Of a stretch of DNA of 64,000 bases, positions 1 through 9,395 are shown piece by piece. The DNA lies in assembly GCA_029964075.1 (NCBI GenBank), contig CM057135.1, forward strand, positions 43,686,457 to 43,750,456. The letters are read 5' to 3'. The DNA comes from Patiria pectinifera (Eukaryota > Echinodermata > Asteroidea > Valvatida > Asterinidae). The notes beneath the pieces were generated by a model. That model saw nothing but the letters and a program-made list of their open reading frames with translations, was not told the origin of the DNA and did no database searches. The position numbers and the translations under genes are program-made. Numbering within the stretch: position 1 is the first letter of the stretch; every line of letters starts with the position of its first letter.

Positions 1-246
1 TGTGATCTTGTTCGTTCGTTAAAGTCAGTTTTAGGTCCTCCATTTAATTAGAAACGAATTTAATTTTGTTGTAGCTTTTGCAACTTTGTTACAAAAGCAA
101 AGGTATTCGTAGGTGTAAAACGATAGATTAAGTGATATGATGATAATAGCCAAAAACTGCAAATACTCGAATATTGCTATCATTTACTAACAGCAAAATG
201 TATTTTGTTGACGTTTATTGATTAACAAATTGTAGTTTGTTGAATA
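1..246. other. AT-rich non-coding left flank of the ATPase gene
   Basis: No open frame of note. A short hairpin (7-bp stem, gcttttg/caaaagc) sits at about 74-98, downstream of the leftward ATPase gene, where it could act in transcript ending. That role is inference. Confidence 0.4.
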
Positions 247-357
247 GGTTGCTACTCAACTAGCTATTAATTGTTACTCACCTAGCTATTAATTGTTACT
301 CACCTAGCTATTAATTGTTACTCAACTAACTATTAATTGTTACTCACCTAGCTATCA
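247..357. repeat. 22-bp tandem repeat, five copies
   Basis: The unit ttgttactcacctagctatt plus aa is repeated five times with a few substitutions. The last copy runs into the 3' end of the ATPase gene, whose stop codon (348-350, read on the minus strand) lies inside the repeat. There are no unique spacers, so it is not a CRISPR-like array. Short tandem arrays occur near Polinton termini in other genomes, but here it could equally mark an intergenic boundary. Confidence 0.85.
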
Positions 358-956
358 AGTAGCTCGTAACTAACTGGAGGTTCGGTGTATACGACCAATT
401 TACTATATTTCACATCTCTCAAACGTCGTTTTATATAATCTCGTTCTTCAATGGGTACGACGTCGTTTTCGTCTAACGCTTGATCAAACGATGTTTTATC
501 TTTGCAGTAAAATAATGCCAACCAAGCCGTGTTTTCTCTATAATCTTTTAAAACGCTGTTGTACTTTTGGGTCAGTAACCAACAGCTGTGATTTACGTGT
601 CTTCCGCTAAATGCCATCTTGCTTAGCGCGCATGTCTTTTTACGATATTTAATCTCTTGATCTGAAGAGCAATCGTCCACGATAAACAACGTGGCAACAC
701 CTTCAAATATTTTCCTGTAAAAATCGATCGCTTCGTTGAGCGTCATCTTGTACAATTCCGGATCGCAGAGGTATACCTCAGGATCTGCTTGAATCCACTT
801 TCTTTCGATGTACGTTTTGTTTTTAAATATGGTAGGGCAAATGATGACTATCGCCTCAAATGTGTTTTTATAATCTGACTCTAACAGATCCAAAATCCAT
901 TTGGTTTTGCCCGAATTTGTTTTGCCGACGATTAAAGCGCAATGCGGTTGTGTCAT
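348..956 (-). CDS. A32/FtsK-HerA-type genome-packaging ATPase of a Polinton
   Basis: Predicted 202 residues. Seen directly: an N-terminal Walker A loop (GKTNSGKT, about residues 11-18), a hydrophobic strand ending in two acidic residues as Walker B (TLFIVDD, near residue 90), and a later LLTQ segment (about residue 127) that matches the sensor region of A32-like ATPases. The length fits the compact packaging ATPases of Polintons and adintoviruses. These are thought to translocate DNA into the capsid during virion assembly. The start codon is one base from the stop of the capsid-like gene upstream, so the two are probably co-transcribed. The C-terminal codons run into a 22-bp tandem repeat. 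No break is visible. Confidence 0.85.
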   Translation of the reverse strand: MTQPHCALIVGKTNSGKTKWILDLLESDYKNTFEAIVIICPTIFKNKTYIERKWIQADPEVYLCDPELYKMTLNEAIDFYRKIFEGVATLFIVDDCSSDQEIKYRKKTCALSKMAFSGRHVNHSCWLLTQKYNSVLKDYRENTAWLALFYCKDKTSFDQALDENDVVPIEERDYIKRRLRDVKYSKLVVYTEPPVSYELLDS

Positions 957-957
957 T

Positions 958-2226
958 TTAACTTAACAGAGATTTAAAATTTCCGTCTTCCAAGTTCAAT
1001 TGAGCATCCATGACTAAAAATACGTACATCGTGAGGTCACCTTCACTTTCAGCTTCTCTGGTAAATTGAATGTTGATGCCTCCTCCGTCTCCGATTTTTC
1101 TACCAGATCCGTGAGCGGAATTGTCGTCGTTACTTCTAAAATCGAGCCACAGACCGTACTTGTTTTTTAGATAGTCTCCGAGGTCACAACCCGTCATATG
1201 TAAGTCTTTAGCTACTCCGCGCCCGCTTTCGGTATCGCTGTCTCCAAAGAACTTGATAATTTCGTTCCAGTGTTGATACTGAGACATGCCTTGACTGTAG
1301 AGTTGATTGGGTTTACCTTCTACGGTCACCGATGTTTTGGTTAGTTTTGGATTATAAAACCGCTGCGGATTTTTCTCAGCGGGATCTTTAAACAAAAACA
1401 AAATACCCTTGAGACTCCTGATGGGTTGATTGACGCTGACGTTCCAAAGCGTGTCCGATTTGTTGACGGATCTAACTTCTAGCGAGTGGATTTTATCAAA
1501 CAGATATTGCATTAACCCCTTGTGTTTATTCCTGATGGTGATAGCTAGGTCTCTGTTGGTCACCACTTCGTATTCGAGAGACAAGTCTGAGATAGAATAC
1601 ATCGCCGCCGTATCTGAACTGTTGACTACTTTATCGTGATCGTTAAACTTTATCTCGTACGTCAGAGGTTGTTTTAAACCGCTGGGGTAAAAAGGGTGAT
1701 GCGAAGTCAGTATGTCAATGTCTAGGGGAATGCAATATCTGTTACCATAGGCATCCGCGATAGCTTGATCTTTACCGCTGTTGGCGCCCGCGTTAGCATC
1801 TTGAGCTCCAGTTCTTAGTTTAGACACATTTTCTTTTTCTATGCCCGAGTACGCCATGTTTCGAGTCGTCGAGCTGTTGAGCCAATTGTCTTTAAAATTG
1901 TGATACACGTCGGCGTGACGATAACTCACAATTTCGTGACCTTGAAGCCTGACGCTGATTTCGCTGACTAAATTTCTGGCCAAATTACCAAAAATGGTTC
2001 TATTGTTGTCGCTTCCACCTTCGAGTTCTAAATTAAAAGCTAGTTTACAAGTGCCGGGTACGATCACGTCGTCTACACCCAATTGAGGAAACTTGACCCT
2101 CAGCGTTTGCCCCGCCGATATACTACTAGGATTGTGGGTAATGACCACCTCTTTTCTCTCACCCTTGATAGATCTGGGTATTTTTAATAGTCTGCTGGGA
2201 TTGAGCTTTTTTCCATACGCATTCAT
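958..2226 (-). CDS. Major-capsid-like (hexon-type) protein of a Polinton
   Basis: Predicted 422 residues, uninterrupted. The protein is rich in beta-prone segments and has no signal peptide or membrane span. Its overall pattern, including a C-terminal stretch close to VFLVMDAQLNLEDG, resembles a family often annotated in invertebrates as uncharacterized F54H12.2-like. That family travels with Maverick/Polinton elements and is regarded as the double-jelly-roll capsid protein. The assignment rests on family resemblance and gene context. No structure comparison could be run, and a minor capsid role is the main alternative. It lies 22 nt downstream of the small hydrophobic protein gene and 1 nt upstream of the ATPase, as expected for a late virion-morphogenesis block. 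Confidence 0.7.
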   Translation of the reverse strand: MNAYGKKLNPSRLLKIPRSIKGERKEVVITHNPSSISAGQTLRVKFPQLGVDDVIVPGTCKLAFNLELEGGSDNNRTIFGNLARNLVSEISVRLQGHEIVSYRHADVYHNFKDNWLNSSTTRNMAYSGIEKENVSKLRTGAQDANAGANSGKDQAIADAYGNRYCIPLDIDILTSHHPFYPSGLKQPLTYEIKFNDHDKVVNSSDTAAMYSISDLSLEYEVVTNRDLAITIRNKHKGLMQYLFDKIHSLEVRSVNKSDTLWNVSVNQPIRSLKGILFLFKDPAEKNPQRFYNPKLTKTSVTVEGKPNQLYSQGMSQYQHWNEIIKFFGDSDTESGRGVAKDLHMTGCDLGDYLKNKYGLWLDFRSNDDNSAHGSGRKIGDGGGINIQFTREAESEGDLTMYVFLVMDAQLNLEDGNFKSLLS

Positions 2227-2248
2227 TTTATTTATACGAGTTTTAAAT

Positions 2249-2671
2249 TTAAAGGTATTTGTAAGCCAATAGGCCCACCAATAGCGTTCCTCCTGCGATA
2301 AACGCCAGTTCTTTTTCTATTTGTTGGTCGCTAGGTTCGTAAAAATCTTCGAGTTTGGGTTCGTGTTGCAGTCCTACGGGTAGTTTGGTAGATTGTCCAC
2401 TCACCTCGTTATAGTAACGCAACGCTCGGTCTACGTTAGAAAATGTTTCTTTAGAAGCATTTTGTTTTCTGATACGTTCGTTTAGAAAATCTAGATATTT
2501 CGTTCGTTCTCGTTGCCACTTATCTTTGGCGGCTGAGAGTTGTTCTATCGCTAAATCGTGTCTCTTACGCTCCTCGTCACTCTGTTTCAGATTTGAAAAT
2601 AAAAAGTTTGAACCCGTAAAAGCTAAGGCGTTGACGATCGCGCCTCCTAACATCATAGCAACGCTAGCCAT
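2249..2671 (-). CDS. Small Polinton protein with hydrophobic N- and C-termini
   Basis: Predicted 140 residues. Residues 1-25 form a Gly/Ala-rich hydrophobic stretch (MLGGAIVNALAF). Residues about 30-85 are highly charged and helical, likely coiled coil. The last 18 residues (AFIAGGTLLVGLLAYKYL) look like a single membrane span. Proteins of this layout accompany capsid genes in many invertebrate Mavericks, but their function is not established. By position (between integrase and capsid genes) and amphipathic character it could be a minor virion or membrane-active protein, which is inference. It is divergently transcribed from the integrase across a 31-nt spacer. Confidence 0.65.
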   Translation of the reverse strand: MASVAMMLGGAIVNALAFTGSNFLFSNLKQSDEERKRHDLAIEQLSAAKDKWQRERTKYLDFLNERIRKQNASKETFSNVDRALRYYNEVSGQSTKLPVGLQHEPKLEDFYEPSDQQIEKELAFIAGGTLLVGLLAYKYL

Positions 2672-2702
2672 ATTATTATAAACGTCTTTTATATTAAATA
2701 AT
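2672..2702. promoter_or_regulatory. 31-nt divergent promoter region between the small protein and integrase
   Basis: The start codons of the leftward small protein and the rightward integrase are separated by only 31 nt of almost pure A/T, including a ttttatatt TATA-like run. Any promoter for the pair must lie here or inside coding sequence. The A/T richness is seen; the promoter role is inferred. Confidence 0.45.
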
Positions 2703-3704
2703 ATGCAAACATTATCTAAACTGTATTATAGCCCGAGCGGTTATTGGAGAGGTGAAAGTGCCGTCGACCATTTACACGATAAAACAAAAATCGATAAAAA
2801 GGTAATCAGAGATTGGCTTAAAAAACAAGCGATATGGCAAATTTATCTACCGGGTCCTGCGTATGTACCCAGGCCTACGAGTACTTCGCGAGAGTTTGAA
2901 ACACCAAACGACTTTCACCAAATGGATGTGCTATACCTACCCTGGGATAAAGTAAAACGCAAGACTTATAAATACGCTTTGACGGTTGTCGATGTTGCGA
3001 GTCGATACCACGAAGCAGAACCCTTGGTTTCTAAAACGGCGGATTCCACCCAGGATGCTATCGTCAAGATTTACGCGAGATCGCCTTTGAGTTACCCTAA
3101 AACGTTGAGAGTAGACGCCGGTACCGAATTTAAAGGAGCATTTAAAAAATGGATGGCCTCAAAAAACGTCGAGATTATCGTAGGCGAACCCGGAAACCAC
3201 CGATCGCAGGGTATCGTAGAGAGATTTAATCGAACGCTAGCCGAGAGACTGTTTGGTCATCAGTACGCTCAAGAAATGTTAAATCCCGAGAGTAGAAACA
3301 CGCAATGGGTCGAGCGATTACCCAGCGTGATCAAAGCTATAAACGATGAAACGACGAGATTAATAGCTAAAGCGCCGTCAGAGGCGGTTAAACTAAAACA
3401 GGTCCGGCAATCGCCGGCTAACCCCGTTAAAACAAAAGAGCAACAATTACCGCAAGACGCTATGGTTAGATATTTATATTACCCGGGCGAGCAAGAGGGT
3501 GGTACTGCTAGAAGAGCCACGGATCCCATTTGGAGCGTAGACATCTTCAACGTGGAAAAAAGAACGAGTCAATTTAAAATGATTGAAGGTAAAAAAGTCA
3601 CGACGGGTCCTACTCTTTATTACCTGCAAGACGGCCCAAAAAGGAGTTTTGTGAGACAAGAGCTTCAAGTCGTACCCGAGGACACGCAATTACCGCCTAA
3701 TTAA
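2703..3704 (+). CDS. Retroviral-type DDE integrase of a Polinton
   Basis: Predicted 333 residues. A catalytic core is visible: D75 in FHQMDVLYLPWD, D138 in LRVDAGTEFKG and E173 in HRSQGIVERFNRT. The second D and the E are separated by 34 residues, close to the DDX35E pattern. The N-terminal 70 residues form a helical region without the HHCC zinc finger. The C-terminal 100 residues are basic and beta-prone, as in DNA-binding tails of this family. Polinton integrases insert the linear element, giving short target duplications. The gene is the only rightward one in the block. Its 3' end overlaps the convergent polymerase gene by 8 nt, and the frame is intact. Confidence 0.9.
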   Translation: MQTLSKLYYSPSGYWRGESAVDHLHDKTKIDKKVIRDWLKKQAIWQIYLPGPAYVPRPTSTSREFETPNDFHQMDVLYLPWDKVKRKTYKYALTVVDVASRYHEAEPLVSKTADSTQDAIVKIYARSPLSYPKTLRVDAGTEFKGAFKKWMASKNVEIIVGEPGNHRSQGIVERFNRTLAERLFGHQYAQEMLNPESRNTQWVERLPSVIKAINDETTRLIAKAPSEAVKLKQVRQSPANPVKTKEQQLPQDAMVRYLYYPGEQEGGTARRATDPIWSVDIFNVEKRTSQFKMIEGKKVTTGPTLYYLQDGPKRSFVRQELQVVPEDTQLPPN

Positions 3705-6700
3705 TATCTAGATTACGGTGACCATAAGCGAGCGTGTGTATTCCATCCGGTAAAATGTACCTCTTTGTGTCCAACGGACTCAACGACAGTTTATTTTGAG
3801 ATACGGTGTAAAGGATGTGATTTTCCGATCTAATGTGAGTCATGGTTTCGTAATGAGATTTTTTGTTTAAGATGCAGTCGTAATAGTGTCGGTGTTTTAA
3901 TTTCTTAGAGGTGACCGATTTTGTGACTCCCTTGGCTTTTTTCAAGTTGATGTCAGCGGTTAAAATCGAGTACATTTTAGGTCTTATGCAAACAACTTCT
4001 TTGATTATTTTACCTCCAAACTCGTCTTTAAATTTACCGATCACTTTCTTATTGGTTGGATCGTACAGAGGATGATCCGTCGGATAATTCGAAAGGTCGT
4101 ATTGTTGCCCGTTTTGCTGCATATCTTTGTATACGTCGTCCGTGTGCACTACGAGTACCAAACTGTCTGTATCTGTGTACATCAACCTGATTTTCTCTTT
4201 GTACTTGTCTTTCAAATGGTTGTAATAAAAATCGTACATCAGCGTCTTTGAGAGATCCAAGATACTCACTCCGCAATAGATTGGTTTGTTTAACACGGTT
4301 TCAGTCTTGTACTTTTCGACAAATGACAATTTGCATTCTGAAAATGACGTCGTCGTTTTGTAGATCGGTTTCTGTAGAATTTTTGGTATTTATCTCGATC
4401 GTCATCGTTACTGTCTCTGAGTAGGTAACCGTCGATTCGGTTTCTGACGTTTTCCATCGTCTTACCAAACACGCTGTTATTCATCAGTTTAAAAAAGTCT
4501 TTCTCAAAATCAGAGGTCGCTTTTGTTCGGAGTTGCGTGTTTTTGTCGATGTAAGATGCCATCCAAGGTGCTTGTTTAAATTGCAGCACTCGATGCACCT
4601 TTTTAAGTTTCAAGCCGAGTTTGAGATACAACTGCAACGTGACGTAGTGCAAAACATATTTTTGTTTAGGATTAAGGGTACACGTTAATTTTTGCACGTT
4701 GCTATTAGGTTCGGTATCTAATAATTCGTTTTGATAATCAGACATCCATTCTTTTGGTATGACGATGTTTTCTGGCGCTAGGGGGTAATCGTTGTGCAGG
4801 TCGTGGAGATTGTCCGGGTAATCGAGGTCTACTTCGAAGCAGTAACCGGTGTTTGACGTTTTCCTGAGAGATAATATCCTGGACTCGGTAAACGTTTTTG
4901 TAGACGCCCATTTAAAGTCTTTGTACGGCAGGTATTGACTCATGGCCCAGCCGTACAGATTGTTTGCATCGAGGTAGGTGACGTAACTCGACGGCTCGTT
5001 TGGATTATGGTCGGGTAGGTATTTGTTGTTGGCTTTGTAGTATCTCATACCACCCACGCTCGAGATACCACCTCTTTTTGCCTTTTCAAAAAATAAATGT
5101 TTGTCTACGTCTTGCAATAGTTCGAGTTTAACTTCCGAGTGTTTTAACAAGGCATCCCACGACAATCCTGGTGCTGTGTAGTAATTAGCAGGATCTAACG
5201 CGTAGTTTGTAATACACGTTTGCCTAAAGTTTTCAAATACGCAAGCCAGTAATAACGTATCGGTAGTGACGTACAAATCGTGATATTCCCCCATGTTTTT
5301 AACTTTAAACTCGTTCCACGTCAGTTTAGCTCTGTCGTAGTCCTCTCGCGATATATTTTCGTCTTTTAGGCTGCTGTAAAATTGTTCGATAGGGGGTAGG
5401 CTTGTCTCTTGAAATCTGTCATACGAGTCCATGTATTCATACGGATAAACTCCTTTTTGTAACAACGAGTCAATGTTTTGACGATGAAAATGTTCTCTGA
5501 GTAGTTTAAACGACTCTCTTGGACAAGCTTTAGATAATCTATCCAACGAAGACGCCATAAAATTAAACGAGTCTATAAATCGCATATTTCCGATCGAAAA
5601 CGAAATATACTTTTCCGAATTTCTAGCGATAACTTGTATTTCCTTTTTGTCATCGTACTCTGAAATACTCTGCATGATCAAGTGAGCGTCGTAATTTTGC
5701 AGATTGTGAAAGACGACCGGTATGGGGGTAAAACCTGGTTTAACTTGTAATTTTAGATTGCAGTAGGCGTGCGCGGCACCTCTATATCTACCCGTAACAT
5801 GGCAGTGATCTCTCACCTTTCTAAATTTGTTGATTTTCTTTTTGCATTCTAGACATTTAGACTCGGTAAATCCATTTTTGTTTTCGTACTGATGTTCTTT
5901 TATTTGTTTTTCTGTTTTTGGTTTTTTGGGTTTCTGGCACTGACAGTTGCTCGAGTAATTGGGATAAATTGGTTTCTCGCAAATCCAACACGTGCTTGTT
6001 TTATCATGATGTTCTTTAGCTCGCTCGTTAAATTTCATGGGTTGGGGTTTTTTAAATATGCAATTTATGTCGCTTTGTATTTTTAACATTTTATTGACAA
6101 ACTTTGATGCGGCATCTTTACCTCTATAAGTCTCTTGATACGCATTGATGCCGTCGCATCTAACTACTACCAACGAGTAACCGCTTGCTTTGTGAATGTT
6201 TGTCTTTTGCGTGTTGTCCTTTTTATCGTCCGAGTTTTTTTCTAAGATCGATTCAAAGTCGGCGTAAACTACAAACGGTGCTTTTTGTTTAAACCTGTAG
6301 TTTTTAAATTCTAATATTGGCACATCGTTTTCGTCGACTATCCACTCGTTATTTACATATTTTCGCTTAGCGGTAGGAAATACAATCTTTGACGGATGTG
6401 TATCTATACCGTTACAATCGGTCATGTGTCTATCTAATTTTACTTGCGTTCTATAATGACACAGGCACCTTCGACAAAAATATTTCTTATTTTTATGTTT
6501 TGTAACGTTGTGAATCAATCTCGAAAAATTATTTATCCAGCAATAGTGATGCTTGTCGCCCTCAGAAAACAAAAACAGATCGATAGGTCGTGATTCTGCT
6601 TTGTAGTTTTTAGACACGTATAACGGATATATTTCTTCCTCATAACCGTATACATTTATGGTTAAATTATTTTGTCTTTCTATCTTTGGTATCTGGTCGA

Positions 6701-7655
6701 TCGGTGTTGGAAAGTCTACGCCTTTAAATTTGAGTCCGTCGTCTTTGGTGTATACAACAGGTTCTTCTTTATGAATTTTATATTTAGGATCGTTTTTTAT
6801 GTTATTTTTTACTTTATCCGTATACAAGCCAAGAGCGGCTCTCAAACACCATCTCAAACACTCGTCGTCTTTGTTTTTAATGTTAATCATCGCCGTTTTC
6901 TGTTTGATACATTTTGGTAGGTCAATATAAGAACTACCCCTCACGGGGTTAAACCTGTTGATGTTGATATACAACGCCATTATCTTTTTTAAAACCCAAC
7001 CCGATCCTTGATTCGTATACCTTTCATCCTTTTTAAATAGCTGGTCGATGTCTTCTTTTAAAACCTGTTTTATTTGACTTTGATTTAAAACGACTCTCTG
7101 ATCGGTATAATGTATAGCTTCGATCGTTTCGATTGTACCATCCGTTTTGGTTTTTTCGTATTTTATTTTGATTGTGAGCTCCATTTTTAAACCTCTCAGC
7201 TCTCTCAATTCTGACTTGATTTTATTTACTATTTGATCTTTGTGCGTATCAAAAAATCTGACTAAATCGTCGTTAAAAAGTCTAGGAATCAGTTCCCAGT
7301 TTCTAAAGTTGTTTCTAAATCTTCTCGTCGCTCTGAACTCAGCCTCTTGAAAACCCTCGGGTTGCCTAGAGTTTTGAATCGCCGAGAGTAAATCTTTTTT
7401 CAAAACTCGACCTTTATAACCCGACGGGTTATATTCTAGATCATAATCGTCTACAATCTGTTTGAGCTCATGCAGCTTCTTTTTCCTCAAGTTTTTAAAT
7501 TGAGCTTCGTATTTTTTTATCCCGTTGATGTAGACTTTACGCGTAAGAGCAACATTTTGATTGTACGGTACATTATATCGCTGGACGTAATCGCGCAGCG
7601 TGGCTTTATTCCATCTAGAAAATCCCTTAACGATTGGCCTAATCATATCCATCAT
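3697..7655 (-). pseudogene. Protein-primed family B DNA polymerase, split by one frameshift
   Basis: The upstream open part (7655 down to 4290, 1121 codons) holds, in order: a C2H2-type zinc motif (about residue 395), Exo I (YADFESIL, about 464), a Cys/His cluster with a DHCHVTGRYRG segment like endonuclease VII (about 565-640), Exo II (HNLQNYDAHLI, about 655), Exo III (VTTDTLLLA, about 800), Pol motif A (YLDANNLYGWAM, about 898) and Pol motif B (LMNNSVFGKTMENVRNR, about 1062). Motif C (YTDTDS) lies in another frame, in the downstream part (about 4329 to 3697). The frames switch at about 4345-4385, consistent with a single-base indel. Family members replicate linear genomes from a terminal protein. 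This copy would lose motif C and be inactive, unless the indel is an assembly error or is bypassed by frameshifting. Confidence 0.88.
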
Positions 7656-7700
7656 TTATATATATCAATATAATTTTTTTTAAATTTTTTTAAGAGGTCA
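7656..7700 (-). promoter_or_regulatory. A/T-rich upstream region of the polymerase
   Basis: Immediately upstream of the polymerase start is a stretch of tatatata and poly-T/A sequence. It is a plausible promoter and may lie close to the element terminus. No specific site was recognised. Confidence 0.3.
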
Positions 7701-8159
7701 GACTTTTAGATTTATAAGCAATCAGACTCGCCGACTGTACAGAGAGAGATCTTCAAGACGAGAGATATTGAGCCCGGTTTTGGCCGGGGGCTGAGACTGA
7801 GATATTGGGAGATCATGGAGAGGAGAGGGGCAAGGGAGGGGCGAGGGTAGATATCAAGGGAGAGGGGCGGGGGCAGAGATCAAAGGGGGCGGGATAAAGT
7901 CTGGTATCCGCCTCCCCCTTGACCCTGTACTACCCCCAGACCCATGGCAAAGTCTGGAATCCTCCATCTATACCTACTTGAGGGGTTCAGTGAACTAATT
8001 CAAGTGAGAATTTCTACGCAAGCTGATTAGCATAAAAAGTGACCCCGCAGTTTCTTTTGAAAACGGAGACCGTTTTGCTTCAAAAACTGTGTTATTGTGT
8101 AAATGAAGCCAAGGATCAACTCCCTGGTTTTGGGGCTTCGATCTGAGGGCAGACTTGAT
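7701..8159. other. Purine-rich junction between the Polinton and the Penelope-like element
   Basis: G/A-rich low-complexity sequence (gagaggggc-type) at about 7790-7890, followed by unremarkable sequence. The last part may be decayed Penelope-like sequence, but it has stop codons in all frames. No gene is supported. Confidence 0.4.
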
Positions 8160-9395
8160 AAATTTTTTCCTTCCTTGGTGAACACTATCTACAGGTACAC
8201 GGCACTGCAATGGGCACCCGCATGGCCCCCTCCATGGCTTGCCTCTTCATGGGTGACCTCGAAGAACGCATTCTTGCCTCGGCCCCATGTCGCCCTTGGA
8301 TCTGGTGGAGATATATTGATGATGTTTTTTTCATCTGGACCAGTGATGAGGACAGTCTCTTGACCTTCACTAACCACATCAATTCCTTCCACAGAACCAT
8401 CAAATTCACATCGGAGTTCTCGGCTTACCAAACCCACTTTCTGGATGTCACCGTCCGCAAGCAAGGCAACTCACTAACCACTGACCTGTATTCCAAACCC
8501 ACAGACACCCACCAGTACCTCCACTCCTCCAGCTGTCACCCCAGGCACTGCAAAACTGGCATAGCATTTAGCCAGGCACTCAGACTCAGAAGAATTTGTT
8601 CTAATGATTCCGATTTCTCCCGCCATACACAGATACTGAGGAACAACTTGGTGGCCAGGGGTCACAGCTCTCGCCAAGTTCATCGTGCCATTGCCAGAGC
8701 TAAAGCTATCCCCAGAAATCTAGCTCTCACGGGAAAGGCCCCTGATGCCATGGCCAAACCCATGATTCCCTTGGTTACCACGTTTCACCCCAATCTCCCT
8801 CCCCTTCGCAAAATCACTAATGACAATCATCATATCCTCCGTACTTCAGATCGCCTTGCCCGCGCCATCCCCAACGGCCCCACATTGGCTTACAGGCGTC
8901 CTCGAAATCTACGGGACTTGATTGTTCGAGCTGAAGTCCCATCCTTAGATGCATCCCCTCCCACCCAGCATGGTACTTTCAAGTGCAGTTCCAGATGTGT
9001 TGTCTGCCAGATTCATATCCAGGAGTCTGACTCCTTTTCTGGCCACTCTTCTGTCACTACCCACAGAACCATTGGTAACATCACTTGTAACACCTCTAAT
9101 GTCATATATCTCATTTCTTGCAGGGTCTGTGGAGTGCAGTATGTAGGTGAGACTAAGAATACGCTCAAGAAGCGTTTCTATGCCCACCGGTCAACACCAA
9201 GAAACTAGACACCCCTGTTGGTCATCACTTCAACCTGCCTAACCACTCCATTTCTGATATGATTTTGCAGGGCATTGAATCTCTTGGCCATCGCAAGGAC
9301 TCAGTTCGCCTCAGCAGAGAGAAAGTGTGGATGAATCGTCTTCGAACTATTCAACCACATGGTCTCAACATCCAACTTGGAAATGATTAATCCTT
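8160..9395 (+). pseudogene. 5'-truncated Penelope-like element: reverse transcriptase plus GIY-YIG endonuclease
   Basis: The open part starts inside the RT domain after a stop at about 8160. HYLQVHGTAMGTRMAP is the conserved segment before the active site, and RYIDDVFF is the catalytic motif (about residues 34-41 counted from the Met at 8210). The C-terminal part has a Cys-rich cluster and a GIY-YIG-like segment (VIYLISCRVCGVQYVGET, about residues 296-313). A stop at 9206-9208 ends the frame. Coding resemblance continues in another frame to a stop at about 9389, including the REKVW segment expected near the end of the nuclease. So one indel at about 9190-9200 breaks the C-terminus. The 5' half of the element is missing, so this is a dead copy. 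Confidence 0.9.

Larger units (their letters stand above)
1..7690. mobile_element. Polinton/Maverick (adintovirus-like) endogenous virus element, right part
   Basis: Five genes lie almost end to end: packaging ATPase, capsid-like protein and a small hydrophobic protein leftward, a DDE integrase rightward, and a family B DNA polymerase leftward. Integrase plus protein-primed polymerase plus A32-type ATPase plus capsid protein is the diagnostic gene set of Polintons/adintoviruses. The element probably continues left of the window, because a protease and a penton-like gene, usual in the family, are not seen. No terminal inverted repeat could be matched between the two ends visible here, so the right boundary (about 7.69 kb, just upstream of the polymerase start) is approximate. 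Four of five genes are open; only the polymerase carries a visible frameshift. This points to a relatively young or preserved integration. The element has no introns. Confidence 0.88.

Noticed and set aside
247-357. CRISPR-like array
   Set aside because: The 22-bp units are directly adjacent with no unique spacers, and the context is an animal genome with a viral element.
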